DNA from: Bacteriovoracaceae bacterium
GTDB lineage: Bacteria > Bdellovibrionota > Bacteriovoracia > Bacteriovoracales > Bacteriovoracaceae
DNA: 64,000 nt
Direction: 5' to 3'
Assembly (NCBI GenBank): GCA_025210745.1
Contig: JAOARC010000037.1
Coordinates: 248,001 to 312,000, forward strand
Shown here: one piece after another, positions 7,877 to 16,522 of the stretch
Numbering within the stretch: position 1 is the stretch's first letter
Layout of the letters: each line of letters opens with the position of its first letter
Position numbers and translations under genes: made by a program
Notes under the pieces: model-generated
What the model saw: only the letters and a program-made list of their open reading frames with translations
Database searches by the model: none
Told to the model about the DNA's origin: nothing

Positions 7877-9281
7877 TTGCTCTTTCCCTTTCTACAATTT
7901 TTTTATTTTTTAAAGCATCAAAAATCACAAATGCAAGTGTGGCATATGGACTTGTGATTGGATTAATTATTAAAAACATTCTTGCTACTTTTCCACCAAT
8001 TTTAAGTGCTTGCTGAAAAGGTGTTTTATAGTTTTCATGAACTTCAGGTAATTCAACAATCGCTTTAATTATCTGTCCATCAACGATACCAGATACGTAT
8101 CCTGCCATTATAAGATCACCGAAACTAGCATATGTTCCATAAAGTTTAGAAAATCGCTCTTTATTTTTTCTTCTTTCGTTAAGCTCTACTTTAAGCCAGT
8201 TCATTGTAAACTTATAAATATCACCATGAGTTAACTTTACTCTTGTTGCTTTAGATAAAATTTCGTCATTTAAATCTTTAATCTTTAAATCGATATCTTG
8301 TAATTGAGTATAAAGAGTGTCTCTATCTGTATCAGAGTCTGCCTCAACTAAAAGGTTATAAATTGAAAGCTTCTTTTCTTTAGCATTTTGAATCTGTTCT
8401 TGTAGATCAAATAGCGAAACTTCTTTTCTTAAAGCTAAAATCTCTTTTGAAAGTTTTGATATTTGCCTGTCATAATAATCCTTCATTCTTAAATCTGACG
8501 AATTACGAGATCTATCGATGAATTCATTTAATTTATTTTCTTTTTCATCAATTTCAGCAAAAATTTGTGAGTAGTCTTCATGTTGTAATACGACTTCACC
8601 AGATTTTGAACTCATCATATTAATTGTTTGATCTAACAGGTTTGCCATCTCCATTATTTGTAGACGATTATAATTAGCAAATAAATATTCAAACTCAGTT
8701 ATCTTTCCAATTTTTTTAATTTTTCTCACATAGTACTTATTTACAGTATCTATAACCTCATTATTAAAGGGCTCGATTTCGTTTTGCTCTCTTTTATAAA
8801 CAAAGTAGTTTATATTCTTTAGATACTTTGAAAACGTTGGAAGATATTGATCTTTTTTCTTTTTGCTTTGTTCTGGATTGAGCTTAATCATTTTATTTTC
8901 AACAATTAATTGTCTTGAAATTAATGCTATAGACTCTGATTCAATCTTCGTTAAAAAATCTTTTTTCAAACCAACTTTAGATATTTTTTTTAAAATTAAC
9001 TTGTAACACTTTTGAATATTTATATCTGTTTCATAAGGACAAGAGTTTAGTTGTTTTTTAAACTGCATTGTTAAGTATCTTGTTAAAAAGAAGCTATTAT
9101 CAATCAGCTTTGTTCTTAATTCTAAAGAATCATTTTTATACGAATTACGTACATATTTAAAACTTTCTTTTGTAATCTCGATAGCTTTTAAAAGATCGAT
9201 ATTAAGTATATCTTTTCTTTTTGCTTTTTCTGCAAAGCTAAAAGAGCTGGCCATCATCAAAATAAGCAATAATTTATGCAT
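7857..9281 (-). CDS. Secreted coiled-coil protein, function unknown
   Basis: A 474-aa protein with a signal peptide (MHKLLLILMM start, cut near FAE). Most of the mature chain is charged and helical; strong heptad-like coiled coil lies around 235-345. A hydrophobic stretch near 440-460 (MFLIINPITSPYATLAFVIFDAL) could be membrane-attached. Four cysteines are few for the size. It overlaps the following HExxH gene by 20 bp, forming a two-gene unit. I do not recognise a family; a scaffold or adaptor for the HExxH partner is speculation. Confidence 0.65.
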   Translation of the reverse strand: MHKLLLILMMASSFSFAEKAKRKDILNIDLLKAIEITKESFKYVRNSYKNDSLELRTKLIDNSFFLTRYLTMQFKKQLNSCPYETDINIQKCYKLILKKISKVGLKKDFLTKIESESIALISRQLIVENKMIKLNPEQSKKKKDQYLPTFSKYLKNINYFVYKREQNEIEPFNNEVIDTVNKYYVRKIKKIGKITEFEYLFANYNRLQIMEMANLLDQTINMMSSKSGEVVLQHEDYSQIFAEIDEKENKLNEFIDRSRNSSDLRMKDYYDRQISKLSKEILALRKEVSLFDLQEQIQNAKEKKLSIYNLLVEADSDTDRDTLYTQLQDIDLKIKDLNDEILSKATRVKLTHGDIYKFTMNWLKVELNERRKNKERFSKLYGTYASFGDLIMAGYVSGIVDGQIIKAIVELPEVHENYKTPFQQALKIGGKVARMFLIINPITSPYATLAFVIFDALKNKKIVERERANDAHLI

Positions 9282-9402
9282 ATAAACTCCAAAAAAGTAC
9301 TTTGGTATTTATATACAATTTTGATGCCATATCACTGTAGTAAAATCGAGCACTTACACTGTAAAGAACGTTAAAACTTACGTAAATGTAAAGACACTGA
9401 AC

Positions 9403-9431
9403 AAAAAAAAGCCCAGGCTTTAGCTCGGGCT
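9403..9431 (-). terminator. Intrinsic terminator
   Basis: Minus-strand stem AGCCCGAGC/GCCTGGGCT with one mismatch and a TAAA loop, followed by eight T. It lies about 30 bp after the stop of the 359-aa membrane/coiled-coil gene, which therefore ends a transcript. Confidence 0.85.
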
Positions 9432-9460
9432 TCTCAAGTTATTTTTAATTTAGATTTAAA

Positions 9461-10540
9461 TTAACAGTCTTGGCTTCCATCAATTGCTAGGTAGATACCT
9501 AAAGCTGCAGATACACCAGCAGCAATTCCTAATTTCTTAGCTCTTGCTTTTTCTACTGGAACTAAACTAAGCTCAGTCTGAAGTTCATCTTCTAATAAAG
9601 CTGAATCAGACTCATAAGTTGCAGTCTCCTGAGCTATTAATTGCTCTTTATATCCAGGAGTATTGTAGTTATCTAATTCAATCATTAATGAACTAATATC
9701 ACCTTGAATCGCAACGATATCTGCTTGATATTGCTCAATTTGATTTTGAATTGCAGTTACATTATCATTTGCAATTTGTGCACCTTCTAAATCTCCAGCA
9801 TTAAGTGCTGCTGTAACCTGCCCATTCCAATAAGCTAAGTCTGATTGAGCTTGATCAATCTCTTCGTTTATTAAATTAATCTCATTTTGAGCAGCATTGA
9901 TTTCACCTTGGATTCTATTTTCTGCATCGTTAATAAAATTAACTGCATCTTGATAGTTTCTATCTAATTGTCTTTTTCTTTCAGCAAATCTTCCTTTAAT
10001 ACTTGCTTCACCTTCACTTTTAACTAATGCGATTACACCCATTACAACAGCACCAATGATTAGAACGACACCAATTCCAAGTCCTGCACATCCAGACCAT
10101 TTAAGAGCTTCTTGATCTAACATTCCTAATGAGGATCCAGCGATTACACCAAACTCTTCAGGTGAAAAATCCTCTCCTTCAAGATTAGCTTTTGCTTGTT
10201 CAATAGCCATTAAGTAGTTTTGATAAACAGCTGTACTATCAGCATGAACTCTTACGAATTCAGCCATGTCTTGCTCAGTAACTTTGTTATCAAACATTGT
10301 CATTGTAAACTGAGTAATAGCATCATTTGGACTCATTAATTTATAATCAACGTTTTTCTTGAAGTTTTGAAAAGCACTCTTGATTAAAGCAACTTTATCT
10401 ACAACTACAACTTCATCCATTGTCATATCAACAGATGCATTAGCATTTGCAATTAGTAAACCAGCATTTGGTGTTGTTTGTGCAGCAATTGTTAAAGCTA
10501 ATGCTCCCATGAATGACTTAACTAATAATTTTTTCTTCAT
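9461..10540 (-). CDS. Signal-peptide coiled-coil membrane protein, function unknown
   Basis: A 359-aa protein. I start at the ATG giving MKKKLLVKSF because GGAGG lies 5 bp before it; a longer frame would begin inside that site. Seen: a signal peptide (to about residue 36), a hydrophobic segment near 150-172 (GIGVVLIIGAVVMGVIAL), a long coiled coil near 180-300 rich in Asn, Gln and Glu, and a second hydrophobic segment near the C-terminus ending in DGSQDC. Cysteines near 152 and at the last residue could pair. It has its own promoter and terminator, so it is probably monocistronic and well expressed. Family not recognised. Confidence 0.7.
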   Translation of the reverse strand: MKKKLLVKSFMGALALTIAAQTTPNAGLLIANANASVDMTMDEVVVVDKVALIKSAFQNFKKNVDYKLMSPNDAITQFTMTMFDNKVTEQDMAEFVRVHADSTAVYQNYLMAIEQAKANLEGEDFSPEEFGVIAGSSLGMLDQEALKWSGCAGLGIGVVLIIGAVVMGVIALVKSEGEASIKGRFAERKRQLDRNYQDAVNFINDAENRIQGEINAAQNEINLINEEIDQAQSDLAYWNGQVTAALNAGDLEGAQIANDNVTAIQNQIEQYQADIVAIQGDISSLMIELDNYNTPGYKEQLIAQETATYESDSALLEDELQTELSLVPVEKARAKKLGIAAGVSAALGIYLAIDGSQDC

Positions 10541-10590
10541 TATTTCCTCCAAATAGTTTTAAAATTCATTTTTAAAATTAATATGAAAAA

Positions 10591-10619
10591 AATATAACGA
10601 ACCTTCAGGCTTTGCGCAA
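10591..10619 (-). promoter_or_regulatory. Candidate promoter
   Basis: Minus-strand TTGCGC (10614-10619) and TATATT (10591-10596), 17 bp apart, about 50 bp before the ATG of the 359-aa coiled-coil gene. Confidence 0.55.
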
Positions 10620-10702
10620 CGCACCATATATTTTTTACATGCACATAAGGGTTTAAAATCGAACAATAAATGATTTTAACGGCAAATCACTAACAGATCT
10701 AA

Positions 10703-11695
10703 TTAATTGCCAATATGCTCAATCGCCTTTTCAGATAAAACTCTACCTCTTGGAGTTCTTATAAGTAAGCCCTCTTTTAATAAGAAGGGTTCATAAACCT
10801 CTTCAATGGTTTGTTTATCCTCACCTAAAGTTGCACTTAAAGCTTCAATTCCCACAGGACCATTATTATAATAGCTACTAATAACTTCTAAGATTTTTCT
10901 ATCCATTGAATCAAGACCAAGATTATCTATATCTAAAAGCTTCAAACCTTTTTCTACATGTGATAGTTCTACAATCTTAGTATCTTCAATCAATGCAAAG
11001 TCTCTAACTCTTCTTAAGATTCTATTTGCAATTCTTGGTGTGCCTCTAGATCTTCTTGCAACTTCAATTTTTGCTTCATCAGTTAATTCAATTTCCATTT
11101 TAATAGAGTTGTTATGAAGTATTTGAGCAAGCTGCTCACTTTGATAGTAATCAAAATGAAGATGGGCCATAAACCTATCTCTTAAAGGGTTTGATAAAAG
11201 ACCTGATCTAGTCGTTGCACCAATTAAAGTAAAAGGTACAAGATCAATCTGCATCGTTCTAGCACTTGCTCCTTGCCCTATTAAAATATCTAGACGAAAG
11301 TCTTCCATAGCAGAATAAAGAATTTCTTCGACACTAATATGCATTCTATGAATTTCATCAATAAATAAAACATCAGTTGGTTTTATATTAGTAAGAACAG
11401 CGGCAAGATCCCCTTTTTTCTCAATAGCTGGACCTGAAATTACGTGGAGATCTGATCCAAGAGCATCTGCAATAATCATAGCTAAAGAGGTTTTACCAAG
11501 TCCAGGAGGTCCTGATAATAGAACGTGATCCATAGCACTTTTTCTTTTAAGAGCTGACTTAACCATTAGATCAACATTTTCAACAACTCTTTGTTGGCCA
11601 ATATATTCACTAAAGTCTTTTGGTCTTAACCTATTTTCGTGTTTAACTTCTATATCACTGCTACCAGCATTTAAAAATCTATTTTCTATTTCCAT
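10703..11695 (-). CDS. ruvB: Holliday junction helicase RuvB
   Basis: AAA+ motor that drives branch migration of Holliday junctions with RuvA. The 330-aa length is typical. Walker A GPPGLGKT is near 62-69, Walker B LFIDEIH near 111-117, sensor/arginine-finger region TTRSGLLSNPLRDRF near 157-171, and the C-terminal winged helix ends with RTPRGRVLSEKA. The start codon immediately follows the ruvA stop. Last gene of a ruvC-ruvA-ruvB unit. Confidence 0.98.
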   Translation of the reverse strand: MEIENRFLNAGSSDIEVKHENRLRPKDFSEYIGQQRVVENVDLMVKSALKRKSAMDHVLLSGPPGLGKTSLAMIIADALGSDLHVISGPAIEKKGDLAAVLTNIKPTDVLFIDEIHRMHISVEEILYSAMEDFRLDILIGQGASARTMQIDLVPFTLIGATTRSGLLSNPLRDRFMAHLHFDYYQSEQLAQILHNNSIKMEIELTDEAKIEVARRSRGTPRIANRILRRVRDFALIEDTKIVELSHVEKGLKLLDIDNLGLDSMDRKILEVISSYYNNGPVGIEALSATLGEDKQTIEEVYEPFLLKEGLLIRTPRGRVLSEKAIEHIGN

Positions 11696-12316
11696 TTACA
11701 GTTCTCTTAGTACTACTTTTAAAAGTTCTTCACTTGTTTGCATTGATTCATTATAAGAAGACTTTATTAAACTAATCATATCTTTTTCTTTATAACCAAG
11801 ACTATCTAAAGCTAGAATTGTTTCATCTAACAACTTTTTATCTATACTTGATTTAATTTTTGGAGCATCTTGTTTTTCAACTTGGATATCTAAAATAGGC
11901 TGCATCTTATTGTGGGTAGTACCAAACTCTTTAACCTTATCTTTTAAGGATAACACAATTTGTTCTGCCATCTTCTTTCCAATTCCTTTAGCACTAGTTA
12001 ATACTGATGTTTGCTCCATCATGATAGCATCAATAACTGTTTCAGTACCAACTTGAGAAATAAGTGGATAAGCCTTAGATGAACCAACTTTATTAACCGT
12101 TTTTAATAGTTCGAACATCTTTTTATCTTCTAAGGAATTAAAGCCCCAAAGACTTTGATCATTTTCAGATATATGATGATGAATATGAATACCTAAGTCT
12201 GAATCTACACTAGCATAATAACCATAATTAATTTCATAACCAATTCCCGACTCTGTTAAGATAACAACTTTTATTCCATCACTTGAAATAACTTTTCCCT
12301 GTATAAAACCAATCAT
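11696..12316 (-). CDS. ruvA: Holliday junction DNA-binding protein RuvA
   Basis: Tetrameric protein that holds the Holliday junction open and loads RuvB. The 206-aa length is normal. The N-terminal OB fold starts MIGFIQGKV; a helix-hairpin-helix reads LTSAKGIGKKMAEQIV near 106-121, and the C-terminal RuvB-binding three-helix domain ends in VVLREL. It begins 3 bp after ruvC and abuts ruvB. Confidence 0.97.
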   Translation of the reverse strand: MIGFIQGKVISSDGIKVVILTESGIGYEINYGYYASVDSDLGIHIHHHISENDQSLWGFNSLEDKKMFELLKTVNKVGSSKAYPLISQVGTETVIDAIMMEQTSVLTSAKGIGKKMAEQIVLSLKDKVKEFGTTHNKMQPILDIQVEKQDAPKIKSSIDKKLLDETILALDSLGYKEKDMISLIKSSYNESMQTSEELLKVVLREL

Positions 12317-12319
12317 TTA

Positions 12320-12874
12320 TTAACCTTTAATAGCGTGAGATAATGAGCCGGCAAGTCCTTTTCCTTTGCCCTTACGAGCAGACTTTGACTTAAGTTTTGT
12401 TCCATTACCATTATTTAAAATATGACAAAGAGCTATCGCAACAGCATCAGATTCATCATGTGATTTATATTCTCTTTTACCTAAAAGCATATCTAATACT
12501 TTTTTAACACTTTCTTTATCAGCGTGACCATGACCAACAGCTGATGATTTTACTAAGTTTGGTGAATACTCAAAAATCTTTCCTTGATACTTTTCCACCA
12601 TACAAGAAAGAATAATTCCTCTTGTTTGAGCAAGCTTAATTAAAGCCGTTGGGCTTTTTACATAAATGAGAGACTCCAAAGAAATACAATCTGGGGACAC
12701 TTCATCAAGCAAACTTTGAGTTTGTTTTTTAATTTGCGTTAATCTATCTAGAAAATCTGTACCTTGATCGAACTTTAATATACCAGAAGCAACGTAATGA
12801 ACTTTATTTCCAGATGATTTGAGCAAAGCCCATCCAGTAGTAACAGATCCAGGATCTATTCCGAGTACTAACAT
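12320..12874 (-). CDS. ruvC: Holliday junction resolvase RuvC
   Basis: RNase H-fold endonuclease that cuts Holliday junctions. Acidic catalytic residues are visible: D7 in GIDPGS, the Glu of SLESL near 67, and the C-terminal DESDA motif near 139-143. The 184-aa length is slightly long because of a basic C-terminal tail (KLKSKSARKGKGKG) that may bind DNA. It precedes ruvA and ruvB on the same strand, the usual order. Confidence 0.97.
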   Translation of the reverse strand: MLVLGIDPGSVTTGWALLKSSGNKVHYVASGILKFDQGTDFLDRLTQIKKQTQSLLDEVSPDCISLESLIYVKSPTALIKLAQTRGIILSCMVEKYQGKIFEYSPNLVKSSAVGHGHADKESVKKVLDMLLGKREYKSHDESDAVAIALCHILNNGNGTKLKSKSARKGKGKGLAGSLSHAIKG

Positions 12875-12892
12875 AAATATATTGTATGGATA

Positions 12893-13168
12893 TTAGTAGA
12901 GAGCGTCTACATTCTTTTTAACTGTTTGTTCAAGAACCTCTAAAAATCTTTTTTCGTTACTATCTACTAGGTCTACAAGTATTTGGTAATGGCTCATTAA
13001 GAACTTTTTTTGTCCTTTTTTAAACAAATCAACTGAATGCTCTCTGCACAACACTATAGGAACAGCATTTCCCATATTATCATATATTGAAGTGTGGTCC
13101 ATAACTTCAGTTTGTTCCACTTCTTTTCCATAATGCTTGCATATAGTGCACTCTTTACTTTTTGCCAT
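12893..13168 (-). CDS. Small zinc-finger-like protein, function unknown
   Basis: A 91-aa cytoplasmic protein. The CTIC pair at residues 7-10 and a CREH pair near 42-45 look like a zinc-binding CxxC...CxxH ribbon. The C-terminal half is helical and charged. It is the first gene upstream of ruvC, 18 bp away, so probably co-transcribed with ruvCAB. Function unknown; a link to recombination is suggested only by position. Confidence 0.7.
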   Translation of the reverse strand: MAKSKECTICKHYGKEVEQTEVMDHTSIYDNMGNAVPIVLCREHSVDLFKKGQKKFLMSHYQILVDLVDSNEKRFLEVLEQTVKKNVDALY

Positions 13169-13280
13169 TCTAACTACCTCTTATACATTATCGTAAGTTT
13201 CACTCATTTATTTAAGTATATTTTTCTAGTAAAACATGGAAATATATAGAAAAAGCCTAGGATTTAAGGTATTTAGAAGC

Positions 13281-14135
13281 ATGAGTAAAATTTTATCGTC
13301 CAAAGATATTATAGATAAAAATGTCAAAAACTTGATCGAAAAATGCCAAAATCTCACAAAAAGTGGGCTAAGGCCAAAACTTGAAGTCATTCTTGTTGGA
13401 AGCAACTCTGCAAGTGAGCTTTATATAAAGAATAAAAGAAGAATGTGCGAACTGGTAGGTGCTCAATTTAATCTTACAAAACTTAAAGAAAACGTTTCGC
13501 AAGAAGACTTTCTATACGCTATAAACAAAATGAATAATGATAGCTCAATAACGGGATGCTTTGTTCAACTTCCTATTCCAAAACATCTTTCTCATATTAA
13601 TGTCACTCAACTCATAAATCCTCAAAAAGATGTTGATGGTTTTCACTCTGAAAATATTATTAAACTATATAATAACAATCCATCTCTTATTTCTTGTACT
13701 CCAAAGGGTATTGTGAACCTTCTTAAAAATTATAAGATAGAAGTAGAAGGAAAAAATGTTGTTATTATAGGCCGAGGATTTATTGTAGGAAAACCACTCG
13801 CTCTGCTTCTACAAAACTTAAACGCAACCGTAACTATTTGTCACTCCAAAACAAAAGATATTAAATCATATACTAGAAATTGCGATATAATCATCTGTGC
13901 TATTGGTAAAGCTAACTTTATAGACAAAAGTTTTCTAGGTAAGAATCAAATTCTTATTGATGTTGGAATCAATAAAACGAAAGATGGTAAGTTTTGTGGA
14001 GACATAAACTTTAATGATGTTAAAGATCATGTGCAAGCAGTGACACCTGTTCCAGGAGGAGTAGGGCCAATGACAGTTTACTCCCTAATAGAAAACCTAA
14101 TCGAAGCAACAGATAATATTTTACAAAAGAGATAA
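13281..14135 (+). CDS. folD: Methylenetetrahydrofolate dehydrogenase/cyclohydrolase FolD
   Basis: Bifunctional enzyme interconverting 5,10-methylene-, methenyl- and 10-formyl-tetrahydrofolate with NADP. Visible signatures: YIKNKRRMCE carrying the catalytic Lys, VQLPIPKHL, DVDGFH, the dinucleotide-binding GRGFIVGKPLALLL (Gly where Ser is usual), CHSKTKD and VTPVPGGVGPMT. The frame opens 15 codons earlier (13236), but family members start near MSKILSSKD, so I choose the ATG at 13281, giving 284 aa. It heads a folD-gcvT-gcvH unit and supplies or consumes the methylene-THF made by glycine cleavage. Confidence 0.96.
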   Translation: MSKILSSKDIIDKNVKNLIEKCQNLTKSGLRPKLEVILVGSNSASELYIKNKRRMCELVGAQFNLTKLKENVSQEDFLYAINKMNNDSSITGCFVQLPIPKHLSHINVTQLINPQKDVDGFHSENIIKLYNNNPSLISCTPKGIVNLLKNYKIEVEGKNVVIIGRGFIVGKPLALLLQNLNATVTICHSKTKDIKSYTRNCDIIICAIGKANFIDKSFLGKNQILIDVGINKTKDGKFCGDINFNDVKDHVQAVTPVPGGVGPMTVYSLIENLIEATDNILQKR

Positions 14136-14137
14136 AG

Positions 14138-15211
14138 ATGAAAAAAACTTTTTTATATGAAAAACACCTCGAACTAAATGCTAAGATGGTAGATTTTTCA
14201 GGATGGCAAATGCCTATTCAATATAAGAATCTAAAAGAAGAAGTTCTTGCTGTTAGACAAAATGTTGGTGTTTTTGATGTAAGCCACATGGGAGAATTCT
14301 TATTAACGGGAAAGGATGCTTTAAGCTTTGTTGATTACCTTGTTCCCAATGATATAAAAGAAGCAGATATAAACAAAGCTATCTATTCACCACTATGTAG
14401 AGAAGATGGAACGATTATTGATGACCTTATCATCTATAAATTGAGTGAAACTAAAATACTCATTTGTGTAAATGCTGCTAATATTGAAAAAGACTACAAT
14501 TGGATAAAAGATCAAATTGGAAAAAGAAATGTTAAGTTAAGTGATTTATCAAAAAATTACTCTTTACTAGCACTACAAGGCCCAAACAGCTATGAGACTC
14601 TTAAAAGTATCGATATGACTTCAATGATAAGAGATATTGATTACTACTCAATTCAAGTTTTCAATGAGTCAAATGTACCCTTTATGTTCGCAAGGACTGG
14701 ATATACAGGTGAAGACGGATTTGAAATTTTCGCAGACCATCAATTTATATCAAAACTATGGGATAAATTAATCAAAGCAGGTGTTACACCATGCGGGCTA
14801 GGTGCTAGAGATGTTTTAAGACTAGAAGTTTGTTACCCTCTTTATGGCAACGAGTTATCAGATAAAGTCACTCCACTTGATAGTTCTTTAAAATGGACCG
14901 TAAAGATGTATAAGAGCGACTTTATTGGTCGAACAGCGCTAGTTGACTACACGGCAAAATCAAGACTTATCAAACTTCAACTGGATAAAGGAATTCCAAG
15001 ATCCGGTTATTTTGTTTTAAACTCTAATAAACAACCAATTGGAGTCATTACATCAGGAAGTATGTCTGTAATGCTAGAACAAGGTATCGCAATTGCACGA
15101 GTCGATAAAAATCTCTATCAAAATGAAGAAGAACTATTTGTTGAAATAAGATCTAAGCACTATAATGCTAAAGTTGTAAAAAAAGCTTTCTATAGCGGAG
15201 GACATAAGTAA
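14138..15211 (+). CDS. gcvT: Glycine cleavage system T protein (aminomethyltransferase)
   Basis: Transfers the methylene group from the lipoyl arm of GcvH to tetrahydrofolate and releases ammonia. The 357-aa length is typical. Seen: DVSHMGEF near 47-54, the folate-binding FARTGYTGEDGFEIF near 188-202 and CGLGARDVLRLE near 224-235. It starts 2 bp after folD and shares one base with the gcvH start (TAATG), so the three are one operon. GcvP, the decarboxylase partner, is not in this window. Confidence 0.98.
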   Translation: MKKTFLYEKHLELNAKMVDFSGWQMPIQYKNLKEEVLAVRQNVGVFDVSHMGEFLLTGKDALSFVDYLVPNDIKEADINKAIYSPLCREDGTIIDDLIIYKLSETKILICVNAANIEKDYNWIKDQIGKRNVKLSDLSKNYSLLALQGPNSYETLKSIDMTSMIRDIDYYSIQVFNESNVPFMFARTGYTGEDGFEIFADHQFISKLWDKLIKAGVTPCGLGARDVLRLEVCYPLYGNELSDKVTPLDSSLKWTVKMYKSDFIGRTALVDYTAKSRLIKLQLDKGIPRSGYFVLNSNKQPIGVITSGSMSVMLEQGIAIARVDKNLYQNEEELFVEIRSKHYNAKVVKKAFYSGGHK

Positions 15212-15597
15212 TGAGTAAGATTATTGATGGTTTATACTACACAAAAGAACATGAATGGCTAAAAATAGACGGTGATAATGCCAAGATCGGTATTACTGAC
15301 TTTGCTCAAAGCTCTTTGGGAGATATTGTATTTGTTGAACTGCCAGATGAGGGTGAAAACCTTGATAAAGATGCATCTTTTGGTGTTGTTGAGTCTATAA
15401 AATCAGTTAGTGATCTCTACACTCCTATTTCAGGTGAAGTTATTGCTAAAAATAGTGATGCTGAAGATAGCCCAGAGCAACTAAATGAAAATTCTTTTGA
15501 AGCATGGTTAATAGAGATTAAAATGAATGATAAAACCCAATTAGATTCTCTTATGAATGCCGCAGCCTATAAAGAATACTGCGAATCAAATTCCTAA
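15211..15597 (+). CDS. gcvH: Glycine cleavage system H protein
   Basis: Lipoyl carrier of the glycine cleavage system, 128 aa. The lipoylated lysine is K64 in VESIKSVSDL, the same position as in E. coli; FAQSSLGDIVFVELP forms the core strand pair. Translationally coupled to gcvT. LipB, encoded at the far end of this window, would attach the octanoyl precursor of lipoate. Confidence 0.98.
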   Translation: MSKIIDGLYYTKEHEWLKIDGDNAKIGITDFAQSSLGDIVFVELPDEGENLDKDASFGVVESIKSVSDLYTPISGEVIAKNSDAEDSPEQLNENSFEAWLIEIKMNDKTQLDSLMNAAAYKEYCESNS

Positions 15598-15611
15598 AAA
15601 AATATTTTTAG

Positions 15612-15638
15612 AGTGCTATAAATAAAACTTATAGCACT
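15612..15638. other. Perfect hairpin after gcvH
   Basis: Arms AGTGCTATAA (15612-15621) and TTATAGCACT (15629-15638) are perfectly complementary, 15 bp after the gcvH stop. The plus strand continues with A residues, so this is not a standard intrinsic terminator. It may protect the 3' end of the mRNA. Confidence 0.5.
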
Positions 15639-15712
15639 AAAAAAAATTAATACAATTAAGCATAAATTTTTTTCCAAACCCCCTTTACGATTGACCCAAA
15701 AAGGTTCATATT

Positions 15713-15778
15713 ATGGATCTACTTTTTCAAATATACGACAACTTTGAAAACATTTTAAAAGCTAAACGTTATAAATAG
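15713..15778 (+). CDS. Possible 21-residue leader ORF
   Basis: ATG to TAG encodes 21 residues (starting MDLLFQIYDN) with an AAAAAGG 8 bp before the ATG. It ends just before the GAGGAG of the next gene. It may be a leader peptide or coupling ORF for the 92-aa protein. Support is only the ribosome binding site and position. Confidence 0.3.
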   Translation: MDLLFQIYDNFENILKAKRYK

Positions 15779-15794
15779 TGAGGAGTTAAGTTTT

Positions 15795-16073
15795 ATGCAA
15801 TCTATTCAACTTTTAAATACTGCCATTATCAAAAGCAAAGAAAAAGTTATTGATAATTCGTATGAAGAAAGACTGAATAAGATAAATTCTTCTCCCGCAA
15901 TAGATGCTATAAATAAAAGTATAAACTCCCTAGCTGAATCTCAAAATATTTCAAAGGACCATGCTGCAATTCAACTTATTGAAGCAATCAGGGAACTTGA
16001 CTCCATCTGGACTGATTATGTAACGATGGAAGGCATTGATAGATTAAAAAATATTTTAAAAGGGACTCATTAA
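15795..16073 (+). CDS. Small helical protein, function unknown
   Basis: A 92-aa cytoplasmic protein, predicted all-helical, with no cysteine and no signal peptide. A strong GAGGAG ribosome binding site precedes the ATG. It lies about 200 bp after gcvH, past a hairpin, and is convergent with the minus-strand flagellar-like domain gene. Not recognised. Confidence 0.6.
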   Translation: MQSIQLLNTAIIKSKEKVIDNSYEERLNKINSSPAIDAINKSINSLAESQNISKDHAAIQLIEAIRELDSIWTDYVTMEGIDRLKNILKGTH

Positions 16074-16101
16074 AGTTTTTCACGCTCTAGTCTTTTTAAA
16101 C

Positions 16102-16512
16102 TCAATCCTTTAATCTTATTTTTCCTTGATATACTCTTTCATCTTTTAAAATACCTTTAATATTAAAGTAATATCCATTAATTTTTTTATATATATCAAT
16201 TCCCCCTAGGTTTATTTTTTCTCCATTTTCTAAATAGGCCCACACGATAGCATCTTTTGTAACTTCAATAAATGATGTTGCCAAAGGAACATAAATCAAA
16301 GGCGAAAGCTTATATCCTAATTTGTCTACAACATAACCTTGCGGGCTTATAAAAAATTGATGCTTTTTTGTATAGTAGTAATCTCCATCAATATGAAATA
16401 ACTTATAGTATGCATCCCCAGTCAATAAAATATCAAATGGTTTTTTTGTTTCAACAATTCGAGCAGAAGTAAAAGATGAAAAAAATACTAATAGTGCGTA
16501 ATAAAACTTCAA
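16102..16512 (-). CDS. Secreted protein resembling the core domain of flagellar rod/hook proteins
   Basis: A 136-aa protein with a signal peptide (cut near TSA/R). Residues about 26-110 line up by eye with the central domain of FlgG/FlgF: FDILLTGDAYYK matches PYDIMIVGDGYFA, followed by YYYTKKHQFFISPQGYVVDKLGYKL against YTRDGAFTVDATGTI, then VPLATSFIEVTKD against VPPNTVKINISKD, and INLGGIDI against ISLGQIPI. The N- and C-terminal helices that build the flagellar axis are absent, and FlgG of this window normally passes the type III route. So this appears to be a rod-core fold exported by Sec for another purpose. The homology is my own alignment and needs a profile search. Confidence 0.55.
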   Translation of the reverse strand: MKFYYALLVFFSSFTSARIVETKKPFDILLTGDAYYKLFHIDGDYYYTKKHQFFISPQGYVVDKLGYKLSPLIYVPLATSFIEVTKDAIVWAYLENGEKINLGGIDIYKKINGYYFNIKGILKDERVYQGKIRLKD

Positions 16513-16522
16513 ACTAAACTTC

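Noticed and set aside
13169..13280. Glycine riboswitch before the folD-gcvT-gcvH operon
   Set aside because: The gap is only about 110 bp, AT-rich and without the conserved glycine-aptamer cores.
15612..15638. Intrinsic terminator after gcvH
   Set aside because: The stem is perfect but is followed by A residues on the plus strand; listed as a hairpin only.
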